Source: Vulcanimicrobiota bacterium (lineage in GTDB: Bacteria; Vulcanimicrobiota; Xenobia; Xenobiales; JADMJV01). From it: a stretch of 64,000 nucleotides of DNA. This document shows, piece by piece, positions 54,110 through 63,437 of the stretch. Numbering within the stretch: the stretch's first letter is position 1; each line of letters begins with the position of its first letter. A program made the position numbers and the translations under genes. The notes under the pieces were generated by a model that saw nothing but the letters and a program-made list of their open reading frames with translations, had not been told where the DNA came from and searched no databases. The stretch spans positions 1-64,000 of the forward strand of contig JAHBVR010000004.1 of assembly GCA_019637395.1 (NCBI GenBank). Direction: 5' to 3'.

Positions 54110-56524
54110 CTAGTCTTCCAGCAAGAACTCGTTCCACATCCGCTGGATGCGCATGCGCGCGGCGGTGATGCCGGTACCGTGTTCGAACAGATCGTTGAGG
54201 CCTTCCTGGACTTCTTCCAGCAACTCCGGTTGGAAGAGGAGTTCTTCCCGCAAGCAGCCGTAGGTTGCGGCCGTGATGCCGACCAGGCGGGCGGCGGCGT
54301 GGTCGGCCACGGGATCGAGGCGCTTGAGGAATACCTCGTCGCGGAAAGCGAATTCACGGGCGTAAAGGAAGCCCACCCAGTCGGTGGCCTGATACCAGTG
54401 CAATAAGAGCGTGCGGCACTCGTCTTCGAATTCGGGAGCCTGGTGGTTCAGGGCCTGGAGCCGATCCATCAGGCTGGGGTGAGGCACGGAACCTTCCTCC
54501 AGGTAAAGTTCCACGGCCGCCTGGGCCAACTGCAGGCGCTGAGCGTCATTGAGGGCGCTGGATTGATGGGCCAGCTGGCTGTGGCCGCGATACATCCTGA
54601 CCAGGTGGCGGAAGACCAGGAAGCACAGTTCTTCAGGCGGCATTCCTTCGATATCGCGGTGGAAGATCAGGGTTAGTTCCGGCTCCGCGCTGGCGTCGAC
54701 CAGGAACAGATCATCGCCATCGTAAGTCAGCACCTTGAGTTCGGGGAAGTCAAAGAGGGTATAGTCCACCGCTCTCAAGGCCTGGCGCAGGGTGCCCACG
54801 AAAGCGGCCGGGCCGGTGTTCTCCAGTCTCTGCTCGAATTGCTCCGAGGGGATCGGTAGCTTCAGGCCTGCTTTGGGTAGCAGGTTGTCGCGCAGGAAGG
54901 TGACGACTTCCTCTTCCTCCTCGTTGCCCAGATGCGAGACGAAATCGCGGTTGAGGCCTCGCTTGCCCATGCCGATGGCAAGTTCTTGCTTTTGCACTTC
55001 GGCCCGCGGGGAGCTACCGAACTGATAAAACAGGGCCAGGCGGTCGGGGGCATTGCCCGTGGCGGTAGACTCGGCCGAAGACAGGATTTCGAAAAGATAG
55101 ACCATCTCCACGCCGGGAAGGGCTTCGGTCAGGTAGGGTACGATGTCTTCTTGGCCGGCCTTGAGGCGGGCCAGGGCCAGGTTGGCCTTGGCTTCGTTTT
55201 CCACCCAGGTTTCAACTTCCAGCGCCTGCTCCAGCACTTCGCCGGCCAGATCGGGCTGGCTGCTGACCAGTTGAAGGCCTTCGCTGATCTGGTCGAACTT
55301 GGCTTTGGCCGCGGCCGGGGACCAATCCGCGCCTGCTTCGACCACCAGTTCTTCGAGCGCCGGTTCCTCGGCGATGGGCTCTTCAGCCACGGGCTCCTCG
55401 GCGACCGGTTCCTCGGCGATGGGCTCTTCAGCCACGGGCTCCTCGGCGACCGGCTCCTCGGCGGTGGGCTCTTCAGCCACGGGCTCCTCGACGGCCGGCT
55501 CCTCGGCGATGGGCTCTTCGGCCACGGGCTCTTCGTCGACCGCTTCCTCAGCGATGGGCTCCTCGACGACCGCTTCCTCAGCGATGGGTTCCTCGTGGGT
55601 TTGCGATAGCTCATCTTCAAGGCTCAGGCCGAGGCTGCCCATGGTGGAGGCCAGCTCGGAATCCGCCTCCAACCGCGAGGACAGATCCGGCGTCGGGGCG
55701 GGATCCGCCGGCCTGGCTGGCGGAGCGTCGCCGGACACCTGTTCCCAGGCTTGAGCCAGAGCGCTCTTGAGGCTGGCCTGGTCTTGCTCTTCGCTGAAGA
55801 GCTGGCCGCCGGTGTCCTGTAGCGTATCGAACAGTTCTTCCAGCTTCTGGATGTCCGAACTGGCGTGGGGCAGTTCCATCAACTCATAGACCTGGTCGAC
55901 CAGCGTGCGACCCGGAATTCCCAGGGCTAAGTCCAGGTGGGACATGAGGATTTCGTAGGCGCTGCCGGGAGCGGTGCTGGTGGGCACGGCCGTAAAGTCG
56001 TCGCCGCTGAGAAACTGCTCTTTGAAGTCGTGAACCAGTTGCTCGAGCTTGGCGATGCGCCCTTCGCGAGTGGTCAGCTCTTCTTGCAACTCGCTCATGT
56101 TTTGCTGGCGCCGTGCCAGTTCGTCCTTCTGGCGCTCCAACTCGGCTTCGTGGCTGACCACCCGCTCGCGGCTCTGGGTCAGTTCGCCCTGGAGCTCTTC
56201 CACCGAGTGGTCAAGACGCTGGCCGCGAGCCAGAGCGTCGGAGAGTTCGGCTTCCAGTTTTTGCTTTTCTTGACTGGCGCGCTCCAGCGTTTCGGCCATT
56301 TCCTGTTGCAGTTTCTTCAGTTGCTGATCCAACTGGCGATTTTTAAAGGCTAACTGCACGCCTTCGCCGGTCAGACGTTTGACTTCTTCGGTCAGACGCT
56401 TGTTGGTGGAGCGTAATTCTTTGATCTGCTCGAAAGCTTTTAGATCCGGTTCGCCTAATTGGGCCTTGAGGTTGGCATTTTCTTCTTGTAATTGAGCCAG
56501 TTGCGCTTGAGAGTCAGCCGACAT
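54110..56524 (-). CDS. Coiled-coil protein with EEPxAEEP acidic repeat and helical C-terminal domain
   Basis: 804 residues from ATG 56524 (GGAG upstream). Residues about 1-175 are a long coiled coil (LQEENANLKAQLGE, EKQKLEAELSDA). Residues about 310-400 consist of a degenerate Glu-Pro-(Val/Ile)-Ala-Glu-Glu repeat, roughly 15-18 copies. The C-terminal ~370 residues are a helical domain of unknown family; its segment ELCFLVFRHLVRMYRGH follows the pattern of an M48-type peptidase helix but lacks the HExxH. No signal or membrane segment. Divergent from the gene at 56621, with which it likely shares regulation. Possibly a cytoskeletal or scaffold protein. Confidence 0.8.
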   Translation of the reverse strand: MSADSQAQLAQLQEENANLKAQLGEPDLKAFEQIKELRSTNKRLTEEVKRLTGEGVQLAFKNRQLDQQLKKLQQEMAETLERASQEKQKLEAELSDALARGQRLDHSVEELQGELTQSRERVVSHEAELERQKDELARRQQNMSELQEELTTREGRIAKLEQLVHDFKEQFLSGDDFTAVPTSTAPGSAYEILMSHLDLALGIPGRTLVDQVYELMELPHASSDIQKLEELFDTLQDTGGQLFSEEQDQASLKSALAQAWEQVSGDAPPARPADPAPTPDLSSRLEADSELASTMGSLGLSLEDELSQTHEEPIAEEAVVEEPIAEEAVDEEPVAEEPIAEEPAVEEPVAEEPTAEEPVAEEPVAEEPIAEEPVAEEPVAEEPIAEEPALEELVVEAGADWSPAAAKAKFDQISEGLQLVSSQPDLAGEVLEQALEVETWVENEAKANLALARLKAGQEDIVPYLTEALPGVEMVYLFEILSSAESTATGNAPDRLALFYQFGSSPRAEVQKQELAIGMGKRGLNRDFVSHLGNEEEEEVVTFLRDNLLPKAGLKLPIPSEQFEQRLENTGPAAFVGTLRQALRAVDYTLFDFPELKVLTYDGDDLFLVDASAEPELTLIFHRDIEGMPPEELCFLVFRHLVRMYRGHSQLAHQSSALNDAQRLQLAQAAVELYLEEGSVPHPSLMDRLQALNHQAPEFEDECRTLLLHWYQATDWVGFLYAREFAFRDEVFLKRLDPVADHAAARLVGITAATYGCLREELLFQPELLEEVQEGLNDLFEHGTGITAARMRIQRMWNEFLLED
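55360..55605. repeat. In-gene repeat coding the EEPxAEEP acidic tract
   Basis: Degenerate 15-18 bp units (GGCTCCTCGGCGAYSG, GGCTCTTCAGCCAYGG on the plus strand) repeated about 16 times, encoding the acidic Glu-Glu-Pro-Val/Ile-Ala tract of the coiled-coil protein. Units keep the reading frame, so length variation between strains would not break the gene. Confidence 0.85.
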
Positions 56525-56620
56525 GGAACGCTCCGTTTCAGGTGTTGGCCGCCCCTTTGCAATCCCCGCAGCAAAACCCTGGTAGGGAGGGAGCCGACCG
56601 GGTGGGTCCAAAGGGGCAGG

Positions 56621-58840
56621 ATGCGCAAGCGCACGGAAATGGGTGAAATGGATGCGGTGCGCCGCATTCCCACGGTCAAAGGTAAGGATTACAATCCTCG
56701 CCAGAACGCTTATCGTCTGGCTCTGGCCCAGGATTTATGGGCCGAAGCCCGGGCCGCCCGGCTGGACGCGCAGAGAAAACGGACGCCGACCAATCCCGCC
56801 AATCGCAAGCCGCTGAATGTACAGTTGTTCGTGACTCGCTATCGCTCGTCAGTGCGTCAATGGCCACAGATCGAGAGCTTGATCGAACGCCTGAACGAGC
56901 TCTTCGCGGCCCCCCAAATTGTCTTTCAATTGATCGAGCCGGCCGAGTGCAATCGCTCGGTTTCTTTTGCCCAACGCTGTCCTTTCGCAGCCGATCTTGA
57001 CCACGATTACGAATGGATCCATCTGGGGGTGGTGCCGCGCCTGCCGGAAGAACTGCCCGTGCTGACCTCGTGCGGGCGCTGCTGCCTGATTTCCGATCGC
57101 AGCCGCGACCAGGATATTGCCCGCGCCCTGGCCCAGCTCTTGGGCCTGGAACCCGGCAGCGATTTGCCGTTTGCGGAACCCCAGATTCAGTGGCTGCGCT
57201 GGCAGGCTTTTTTGCTGCAAGGCCAGCCCGTGCCGTTGCCTTTGGTGAGTGTGCCGGTCTGGGTCTATCCGGTGGTGACGCCGGATGAATTTCACAGCCA
57301 GCGAAGTTTGGAACAAATTCGCCAGTTGCTGGAACGGATCAATTTGATCTGGTTGCAGGCGGGCCTTTCCCTGGAACTGGCCGGTTGCTGTCCGCTGCAG
57401 CGCGAAGACCTGGGCGAAGAGGGATGGGAGCAGGCGATCACTCCCGATGTCGAGCCGCTGCTGCCCTTGCTGCGCTACGCGCCCCATTGCCTGCATTTGC
57501 CTATGATCCGGGCGGTGCCCGTGCCATGGTCGTGTTTTGCCTTTCCCGAGCAGCGCCTGGCCATCGTGCGCGACGGCATCACGGCCCTATCGGCGGCCCA
57601 GGCGCTGGGACGCCTGCTGGGCCTGACCGAGGTGCCCGGAGCCGATCAGTTGATGAGCGGGGGAGAAGGCAACCGCCTGAGCAGTGACGAGGTGCGCCGG
57701 GCGCGTCGGCGCGCTCTGGAACTGACTGGTTTGGCCGAGGATGCGCCCCTGGACGAAGTGACTCGCCAGGCTCGCCGCCAGTGGCTGGCGCCGGCCCGCC
57801 CGCTGCAGCGAACGATCGAGTTTCAACTGCTTTTGCTGCGGGGCCCGGATACGGCGGCGCGCCAGAGCCTGCCGCAGGCCCAGGAATGGGTGGAGGAAGC
57901 GGCGGCCGTCTGGGCTCAAGCCGGCCTCGGGCTGCGGGCTCATCTAAGTGAAGTGCAGGTTTCCCAGGCGGCGGTGGAGGCGGCTTACCCCAACCCCGGC
58001 GGCGCCCGCAAACCCAGTTGCGCGGGTCTGACCAAACTGCCCGGCTATGCCGCGGGCGGTTATAATTTGTGTGTCCTGCAGCACTTGCCGGTGCACAATA
58101 AACCCGAGCAGTTCCAGGCCTACCTGAACTGGCCCGGTCCGCGGCTGACCTTGTTGGCCGAAGACTATGCGGCTCACGGCCGGGTCAAGCAGCTGGCCCT
58201 GGCTTTGGGCGTCGCCTGGGGCGTGAAGCCCGGCAGCGGTTCGTTCGAACGGCTTTTGACCCGGGCTTCGCAAGGATTGCGTCTGGAGGAAGCCGACCTG
58301 GCCCTGGTGCTCACCGCCCTGGCCGGGCCCAGTTTTCAGCCCGCCGCCCAACCGATGGTGCGCTCCGCGGGAGGTCAGAAGCTGGTTTTGCCCATCAAGC
58401 TGCGCCGGGTGCGCAATGCCGGCAATGGTTGCGCCCTCAGCCAGGAAGAAGCGACCGCCCGGATTTTGCAGCATAGCTTTTGGGAACAAGCCAATATCCA
58501 GCCCACTTTTGTTGAATGCGATGAAGTCGAAGTGTCTGATTCCGCCTTGCAGGAAAGTTATCCCGCCCCGTCCCGCATTCCCTTTAATTTTGGCCTGCTG
58601 CGCCTGGGCGGACAACATCCGCTGGCGCTCAACCTGCTGCTGGTCGAAGCGATTCCGGGCGGCCTTGCTTCCAGCTTTCCCCTCTCCAAAATGGTGCTGG
58701 CCGATGTTCGGGGAGCCAGCGCCGGTATGGCTCAATTGTTGGGCGTCAACCTGAACCTGCCGCTCACCAGCCAGTCCCTGGAGGCGGCCCGAGCCGCTCT
58801 GATCAAGCTTTTCCCAGCTCCCCTATCAGGTGCTCCCTGA
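56621..58840 (+). CDS. Protein of four tandem degenerate zincin-like repeats
   Basis: 739 residues from ATG 56621; later in-frame ATGs at 56639 and 56648 are possible. The sequence contains four similar blocks of about 170 residues. Each starts with a beta strand and an amphipathic helix ending like IWLQAGL or VWAQAGLGL and closes with a helix resembling the metallopeptidase active-site helix: IARALAQLLGLEPG, AQALGRLLGLTEVPG, QLALALGVAWGV and GMAQLLGVNL. The second block continues ADQLMSGGEGNRLSSDEV, a pattern usual just after HExxHxxGL in matrixin/pappalysin-type enzymes. No HExxH remains in any block, so peptidase activity is unlikely. No family name can be given; a binding or structural role is inferred. 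Divergent from the coiled-coil gene. Confidence 0.75.
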   Translation: MRKRTEMGEMDAVRRIPTVKGKDYNPRQNAYRLALAQDLWAEARAARLDAQRKRTPTNPANRKPLNVQLFVTRYRSSVRQWPQIESLIERLNELFAAPQIVFQLIEPAECNRSVSFAQRCPFAADLDHDYEWIHLGVVPRLPEELPVLTSCGRCCLISDRSRDQDIARALAQLLGLEPGSDLPFAEPQIQWLRWQAFLLQGQPVPLPLVSVPVWVYPVVTPDEFHSQRSLEQIRQLLERINLIWLQAGLSLELAGCCPLQREDLGEEGWEQAITPDVEPLLPLLRYAPHCLHLPMIRAVPVPWSCFAFPEQRLAIVRDGITALSAAQALGRLLGLTEVPGADQLMSGGEGNRLSSDEVRRARRRALELTGLAEDAPLDEVTRQARRQWLAPARPLQRTIEFQLLLLRGPDTAARQSLPQAQEWVEEAAAVWAQAGLGLRAHLSEVQVSQAAVEAAYPNPGGARKPSCAGLTKLPGYAAGGYNLCVLQHLPVHNKPEQFQAYLNWPGPRLTLLAEDYAAHGRVKQLALALGVAWGVKPGSGSFERLLTRASQGLRLEEADLALVLTALAGPSFQPAAQPMVRSAGGQKLVLPIKLRRVRNAGNGCALSQEEATARILQHSFWEQANIQPTFVECDEVEVSDSALQESYPAPSRIPFNFGLLRLGGQHPLALNLLLVEAIPGGLASSFPLSKMVLADVRGASAGMAQLLGVNLNLPLTSQSLEAARAALIKLFPAPLSGAP

Positions 58841-58873
58841 GGTAGCCTTGAAACGACGGGAGCTGCCTGTTGG

Positions 58874-59902
58874 TTACAAATGATCCCGCGCCGTAACGGC
58901 TTGATCCGGCATGTTGGAAAAGACTCCGTCCAGTCCGGCTTCAAAATAGGCGCGGACTTCCTGGCTGAGATGGCCGTTGGCTTCAGGGTCGTCGTTCGTG
59001 CGTAAGGCCGGCGGTAAAAACTGGTTTTCCGCCCGGAAAGTCCAGCTGTGCACTTTCAAGCCGGCCGCGTGGGCCGCCTCGATCAAACCCGTATTGGCGC
59101 CCAGGCTGCCGTCGGCATGGCGGCGAATGAGCATCAGCTTGTAAGGGGAAACGGCCTGCGCGTAGGCGGCCACTTCGGCCAGGCCGGCGGGACGCACCAT
59201 GTCGGCGTAGGTTTCCTTACGACCGGCTTCCACCCAATCTTGGGGAGCGCCGGCCTCGTCCACCAGTTGCACCAGGGGGATTTCCGTCAACTGCTTGAGC
59301 CGCTGCAGGTTGCCGACCTCAAAGGATTGGATGAAGACCGGGGCCTCGGCGCCGTGGTAGCCAAAGCGAGAAAGAATCGCCAGCATGGGCTCCTCGATGG
59401 GATGGCCGAGGCGCCGAAAATAACTGGGATGTTTGGTCTCGGGATAGACCCCGATGGTGCGCTGATACTGTTTTTCCCAGCCGCGCACGGCCCGCAAGAC
59501 TTCCTCGAAGGTAGCGATCTGAAAACGCCCATCGTAGGCCCGGCTGGCCCGGTTGCGACCGCGGGCGCGCAGCCTCTTGAGTTCGGCCAGGGTGAAGTCT
59601 TCGGTAAACCAGCCGGTGATCGAGCGGCCGTCCACCGTCTTGGTGGTTTTGCGCCGGGCAAATTCCGGGCGGCTGGCCACGTCGGTGGTCTCGCTGATGT
59701 CGTTCTCATGACGGGCTACCAGGTGGCCGTCTTTGGTGGGCACCAGATCCGGCTCGATGTAGTCGGCACCCTGGCGGACCGCCAGTTCATAACCCTCCAG
59801 AGTGTGTTCCGGCAGATAACCGCTGGCCCCGCGATGGGCGATCACGATCGGTTTGGCCCAGGCGGATAGGCTCAGGGCGGCGAGCAAAAGGAAGCGTTTC
59901 AT
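58874..59902 (-). CDS. Glycerophosphodiester phosphodiesterase
   Basis: 342 residues from ATG 59902 with signal peptide KRFLLLAALSLSAWA. GDPD motifs are complete: IAHRGASGYLPEHT, GADYIEPDLVPTKDGH and RHEND. It hydrolyses glycerophosphodiesters to glycerol-3-phosphate and an alcohol in the periplasm (GlpQ type). Length and signal match GlpQ rather than the cytosolic UgpQ. Confidence 0.93.
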   Translation of the reverse strand: MKRFLLLAALSLSAWAKPIVIAHRGASGYLPEHTLEGYELAVRQGADYIEPDLVPTKDGHLVARHENDISETTDVASRPEFARRKTTKTVDGRSITGWFTEDFTLAELKRLRARGRNRASRAYDGRFQIATFEEVLRAVRGWEKQYQRTIGVYPETKHPSYFRRLGHPIEEPMLAILSRFGYHGAEAPVFIQSFEVGNLQRLKQLTEIPLVQLVDEAGAPQDWVEAGRKETYADMVRPAGLAEVAAYAQAVSPYKLMLIRRHADGSLGANTGLIEAAHAAGLKVHSWTFRAENQFLPPALRTNDDPEANGHLSQEVRAYFEAGLDGVFSNMPDQAVTARDHL

Positions 59903-59995
59903 GGGCAGGCGCTTCGGCGCCCGGTTCGCCCCCTCCCACTGCAAAATGTGCATACTGTGACAAAAGTCATGGAAAAATTTCTAAATAAGCAAGTT

Positions 59996-60023
59996 TTGTG
60001 TCGCTCGTTACAGCCGATATTAA
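59996..60023 (+). promoter_or_regulatory. Candidate promoter of the pseudopilin operon
   Basis: TTGTGT (59996-60001) and TATTAA (60018-60023) are separated by 16 bp in an AT-rich stretch of a GC-rich region. GGGGG lies 7 bp before the ATG at 60076. It is the most promoter-like pair near the pilin gene, but is not experimentally supported. Confidence 0.35.
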
Positions 60024-60075
60024 TATTGACCTGTTAGGTTGATAGTCTCAAACTACTAGAACAGGGGGTGCCCAT

Positions 60076-62991
60076 ATGACTAGAGGCACCAGGAAACACA
60101 CACGCGCAAGTGCGCTCATCGCCGTTATGATGGTCATCGCGATGTTGATGGCCGTCGTCCTGGCTATTTCCCACTTTCAGGCCGTGGCCCGTCAGACCCA
60201 TATGACCGAAGAAGCCAGCCTGAGATTCCGCGAAGGAGCCCGGTTCGCCGTTCAGGAGCAGTTGCTCAAAGTGGCTCCGCCCTCCGGGCTGCTGGTGACA
60301 GCCACCAGCGCCAATGTAACTCCAGCCGGCAATCCCGTCATCGTCCCGGAGATGGCCAAGAACATCTTTGATCGCAAAACGGGACTGCCCGATCTGCGGT
60401 CGCTGGAATCCAGCCCGGCCAACAACGTGCTGAAACTCACACCCACTACCTCCGACGTGGGCCTGCGGGTCTTCGGCAGCAATACCTACACGACCGTGAT
60501 TACCAACGTGCCCGGCTATGCGGCTTACGCCCCCAACGGCAGCGTCAACATCACCAACATGCAAAGTTGGGCCAACCCCACTTTCCAGGACCCGCGCAAG
60601 ACGCTGGAGGCCTACTCCGGCGTGATGGCGGTGGTAGGCGCCAAGAAAGATGCCAGCGTCGCCAATGTGACTTACGGGGAAGCCCACGTGATCGAAGGCA
60701 ATGCCAAAATCGATCACGGCAACGGTATTACCTACAAGAAGAAGCACCTGCCCTTACCCGCCTATGAAAAAGCGCTGATCGATCAGATCAAAAGCGCTCG
60801 TCAAGAAATGATCAACAGCGGTAACAGCGGCGATAAAACTCAACAACTTTACTCGGGTGGGCTCACCCCCGGTTCGATTATCTCGCTGTTCTTCGGCGGA
60901 GAATCGGGCCTGGAACAGTTCCTGAGCTTGGGTAACGCCAACCACTTCTTCCTTCCGACCATCCCCTTCTTCAGCCCGGCTCCGCCTTATCTCTACAGCT
61001 TCGCGTTTCATATGCCCTATCCGGCCGACACGGCCAACTACGCGGCGAACGAAAACCTGGCAGCTCAAATCCAATCCCTCAATGATCAGATCAAAAAGGC
61101 CGGCGAGGAACTGGAAAAGCTCTGGGACAAGGTCAAAGCCGCAGAAGCGGCCTACCAGCAGAACAGCAGCCTGGACAATCTGACTGCTCTGAACAACGCC
61201 AAGGCGGCTCACTCCTCCAAGCAGGGGGAAGTCGACTCGCTCAACCAGCAGATGCAGGCTCTCTTCGGCCCGCAGAAGGCTTCCATGGACGCCCAGATCG
61301 CCAGCAGTCAGCCGCGCGGAGTACCTCTGACCCGCTCTCAGGACCCCGACGGCAATGACGGCGTCACCGGCTGGAGTTACGCCAGCGCCGGTGGCATGCT
61401 GGGCAAGTTGATCGGCTTGCTTTTCACCTTCAACTTCGCCGACCTGGCCTCGGAATTTGGTAACCCGGACGTCAAACTGGTCCACTTCGGCAGTAAGGAT
61501 CGCGAGTTCAAGTTCGTCCTGGACGCCAACAACCTGGGCATCGACGCCACCATGACGGTGCCGCGCGGGCGCTCGCTCAAGCTCAGTGGGAAAAACATCA
61601 CCGTTTCGGGCGATCTCTGGTTGCAACGCGGCTCCACCTTTTATGCGGATTGCGATAAGCTCTCGGTGGTGCCGGGCCGGGGCAGCGACCCCAGCAAGTT
61701 CTTCAGCCCGGCCGGCCGCATTTTCATGGAAGAAGGCAGCACTCTAATCTGCCGCGGCGAGGTCGAGTGCGTCGGCTCACCCCAGTGGGGTTCGGTCATC
61801 GTCGGTGGAGTGCCCGGCAAGATCCATCCCATCACCACCGCCATCCTGGCTAAAAAAGTCAGCCTCGGCAACGGCGTTTTCGCCGGTTGCGCCATCGATG
61901 ACCTGGTCGAGGGCCTGGGGGATATGCTCAACAACAACACTCTCAAAGACCTCAACAACAACTTGATGCGGCCGCTGCTGGCCAACGTCGCTCCCAACGC
62001 GGCCAAGGCCTTGGGTCCGTTCTTTGCCCGCAAGCCCTACTTTGCCAAATATGCGACCACCTTCCAGGTCATCTGTCCGCCGCTGCCTCCTTTTGGCCAG
62101 CCCGGACCTCCTATCCCAACTCCCATTCCCTTTCCTATCAAGAACTGCATGGTTCCGGTGGCTCGAGCTTTCGGATTTGTCTACTCGGTCAGTCTGAATC
62201 TCGGCCTGGGCGAGAATTTTTATACTCACAGCGACTGGTGGATTTTTGGAGAGGGCGTCGTGCCCATGGTTCCTCAAGCCGATCCGACCAAGTTAGCCGA
62301 GAAATTCACCAGTTTTGGCTCGAGCACGTTGGCGGCCCTGGATCCGGCCACTATCGTAGGAAAATTCATCGAATCCGCCGCCAAAGATATGGTGGCCTAC
62401 GTCGTCACCGAGGTGTGTAAGCAAATCGTGACCAAAATCGCCTCGGCCGCCATTCCCTATGTCGGTCTGACCGACATCGCCGGCACGCTGCTGGATGAAA
62501 TCACGCAAAATCTGAGCAACCGGTTCGGCGCCCAAACCACCGCCGGCGACGCCATGACCTCGGCTTTGACCAGCTCGGTGGCCAACGCCGGTAAAGCCAC
62601 GCTGGACAACCTGGCCAGCGTGATCAGCCTCAACCTGCAGGATGAGTTCCTGCGCGAATACAACGGAACTCTGGTCTATGCGGAGGAGACCATTACGGTC
62701 GGCGGAAAGAACGCCACCGGCATGTTCGTGGCTGGCGGAGATATTCAGATCAACTCCCTGCAGTGCACAGGCACCTTGCTCTCCCAAAACGGCAACGTCG
62801 CCTGCAGCCGCCTGCTCTTCTATCCCTACTTCAACCAGGCTTCGCTCTACGTTCCCAAGGAAGGCCCCAGCGGCTGGCTGAGCCGCGGCAAGGAATTCCT
62901 CTACGACAAAGACTATGCCAGTAACAAAGCGGTGGATATCGGACCTCCCGCCATACCGCCGGTCGTGTCCGCGCAGGGATGGTTCCAGTGA
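60076..62991 (+). CDS. Large PilX-like type IV pilus/type II secretion protein
   Basis: 971 residues. The N-terminus RASALIAVMMVIAMLMAVVLAI is a single hydrophobic helix typical of pseudopilin-like PilX N-terminal regions, but it lacks the G|F-x4-E prepilin-peptidase motif. Residues about 330-410 are helical with coiled-coil character (IQSLNDQIKKAGEELEKLW), 450-590 are beta-rich, and the rest has no recognised family. GGGGG 7 bp before the start. Overlaps the next pseudopilin gene by GTGA. Much longer than typical PilX (~200 residues), with a large added C-terminal region, so probably a specialised minor pilin-like component. Confidence 0.8.
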   Translation: MTRGTRKHTRASALIAVMMVIAMLMAVVLAISHFQAVARQTHMTEEASLRFREGARFAVQEQLLKVAPPSGLLVTATSANVTPAGNPVIVPEMAKNIFDRKTGLPDLRSLESSPANNVLKLTPTTSDVGLRVFGSNTYTTVITNVPGYAAYAPNGSVNITNMQSWANPTFQDPRKTLEAYSGVMAVVGAKKDASVANVTYGEAHVIEGNAKIDHGNGITYKKKHLPLPAYEKALIDQIKSARQEMINSGNSGDKTQQLYSGGLTPGSIISLFFGGESGLEQFLSLGNANHFFLPTIPFFSPAPPYLYSFAFHMPYPADTANYAANENLAAQIQSLNDQIKKAGEELEKLWDKVKAAEAAYQQNSSLDNLTALNNAKAAHSSKQGEVDSLNQQMQALFGPQKASMDAQIASSQPRGVPLTRSQDPDGNDGVTGWSYASAGGMLGKLIGLLFTFNFADLASEFGNPDVKLVHFGSKDREFKFVLDANNLGIDATMTVPRGRSLKLSGKNITVSGDLWLQRGSTFYADCDKLSVVPGRGSDPSKFFSPAGRIFMEEGSTLICRGEVECVGSPQWGSVIVGGVPGKIHPITTAILAKKVSLGNGVFAGCAIDDLVEGLGDMLNNNTLKDLNNNLMRPLLANVAPNAAKALGPFFARKPYFAKYATTFQVICPPLPPFGQPGPPIPTPIPFPIKNCMVPVARAFGFVYSVSLNLGLGENFYTHSDWWIFGEGVVPMVPQADPTKLAEKFTSFGSSTLAALDPATIVGKFIESAAKDMVAYVVTEVCKQIVTKIASAAIPYVGLTDIAGTLLDEITQNLSNRFGAQTTAGDAMTSALTSSVANAGKATLDNLASVISLNLQDEFLREYNGTLVYAEETITVGGKNATGMFVAGGDIQINSLQCTGTLLSQNGNVACSRLLFYPYFNQASLYVPKEGPSGWLSRGKEFLYDKDYASNKAVDIGPPAIPPVVSAQGWFQ

Positions 62992-63437
62992 AAAGGCGCG
63001 GCTTCGGCATCGCCGAGGCGCTGCTGTCCATCTGCATCTGCTTTATGGCCTTTGCCGTCTTCATGAGCGTGTTTTCCAGTGCCAACCGCGCCAGCGTGCA
63101 AAGTCGTAACCGCACGGCCGCGATTTTGCTGGCCAACACCTTGATGGACGAGCTGGAAGCTCATCCTTACGGGGAGAAGAGGCCTCGCTCTTGGGACACC
63201 GAGGTGGATCACCCGGTGCGCGTCTGGGTCGAGGGCAACCTGGTGGAAATGGATTTTCACAAGGAGATCAAGTTCGAGACCAAAGGCGCCATCGGGGATT
63301 CGGAGGACTCCAGGGACATGGCCACCATTACCATCAGTTGGCGCGAAAACATGGGCGAAAAGCAGAGTCCGGTGGTCCGCCCTGATGACAACAAATCGCT
63401 GGTGGTGCGCTACCCGTTGTGGAGGGGACAACAATGA
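62988..63437 (+). CDS. Pseudopilin, type II secretion/type IV pilus-like
   Basis: 149 residues from GTG 62988, which overlaps the preceding stop. Class III prepilin motif RRGFGIAEALLSI: cleavage after Gly, Phe at +1 and Glu at +5. A hydrophobic helix (LLSICICFMAFAVFMSVFS) follows, then a globular domain. Overlaps the next pseudopilin gene by ATGA, which together suggests a minor-pseudopilin operon. Confidence 0.9.
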   Translation: MKRRGFGIAEALLSICICFMAFAVFMSVFSSANRASVQSRNRTAAILLANTLMDELEAHPYGEKRPRSWDTEVDHPVRVWVEGNLVEMDFHKEIKFETKGAIGDSEDSRDMATITISWRENMGEKQSPVVRPDDNKSLVVRYPLWRGQQ

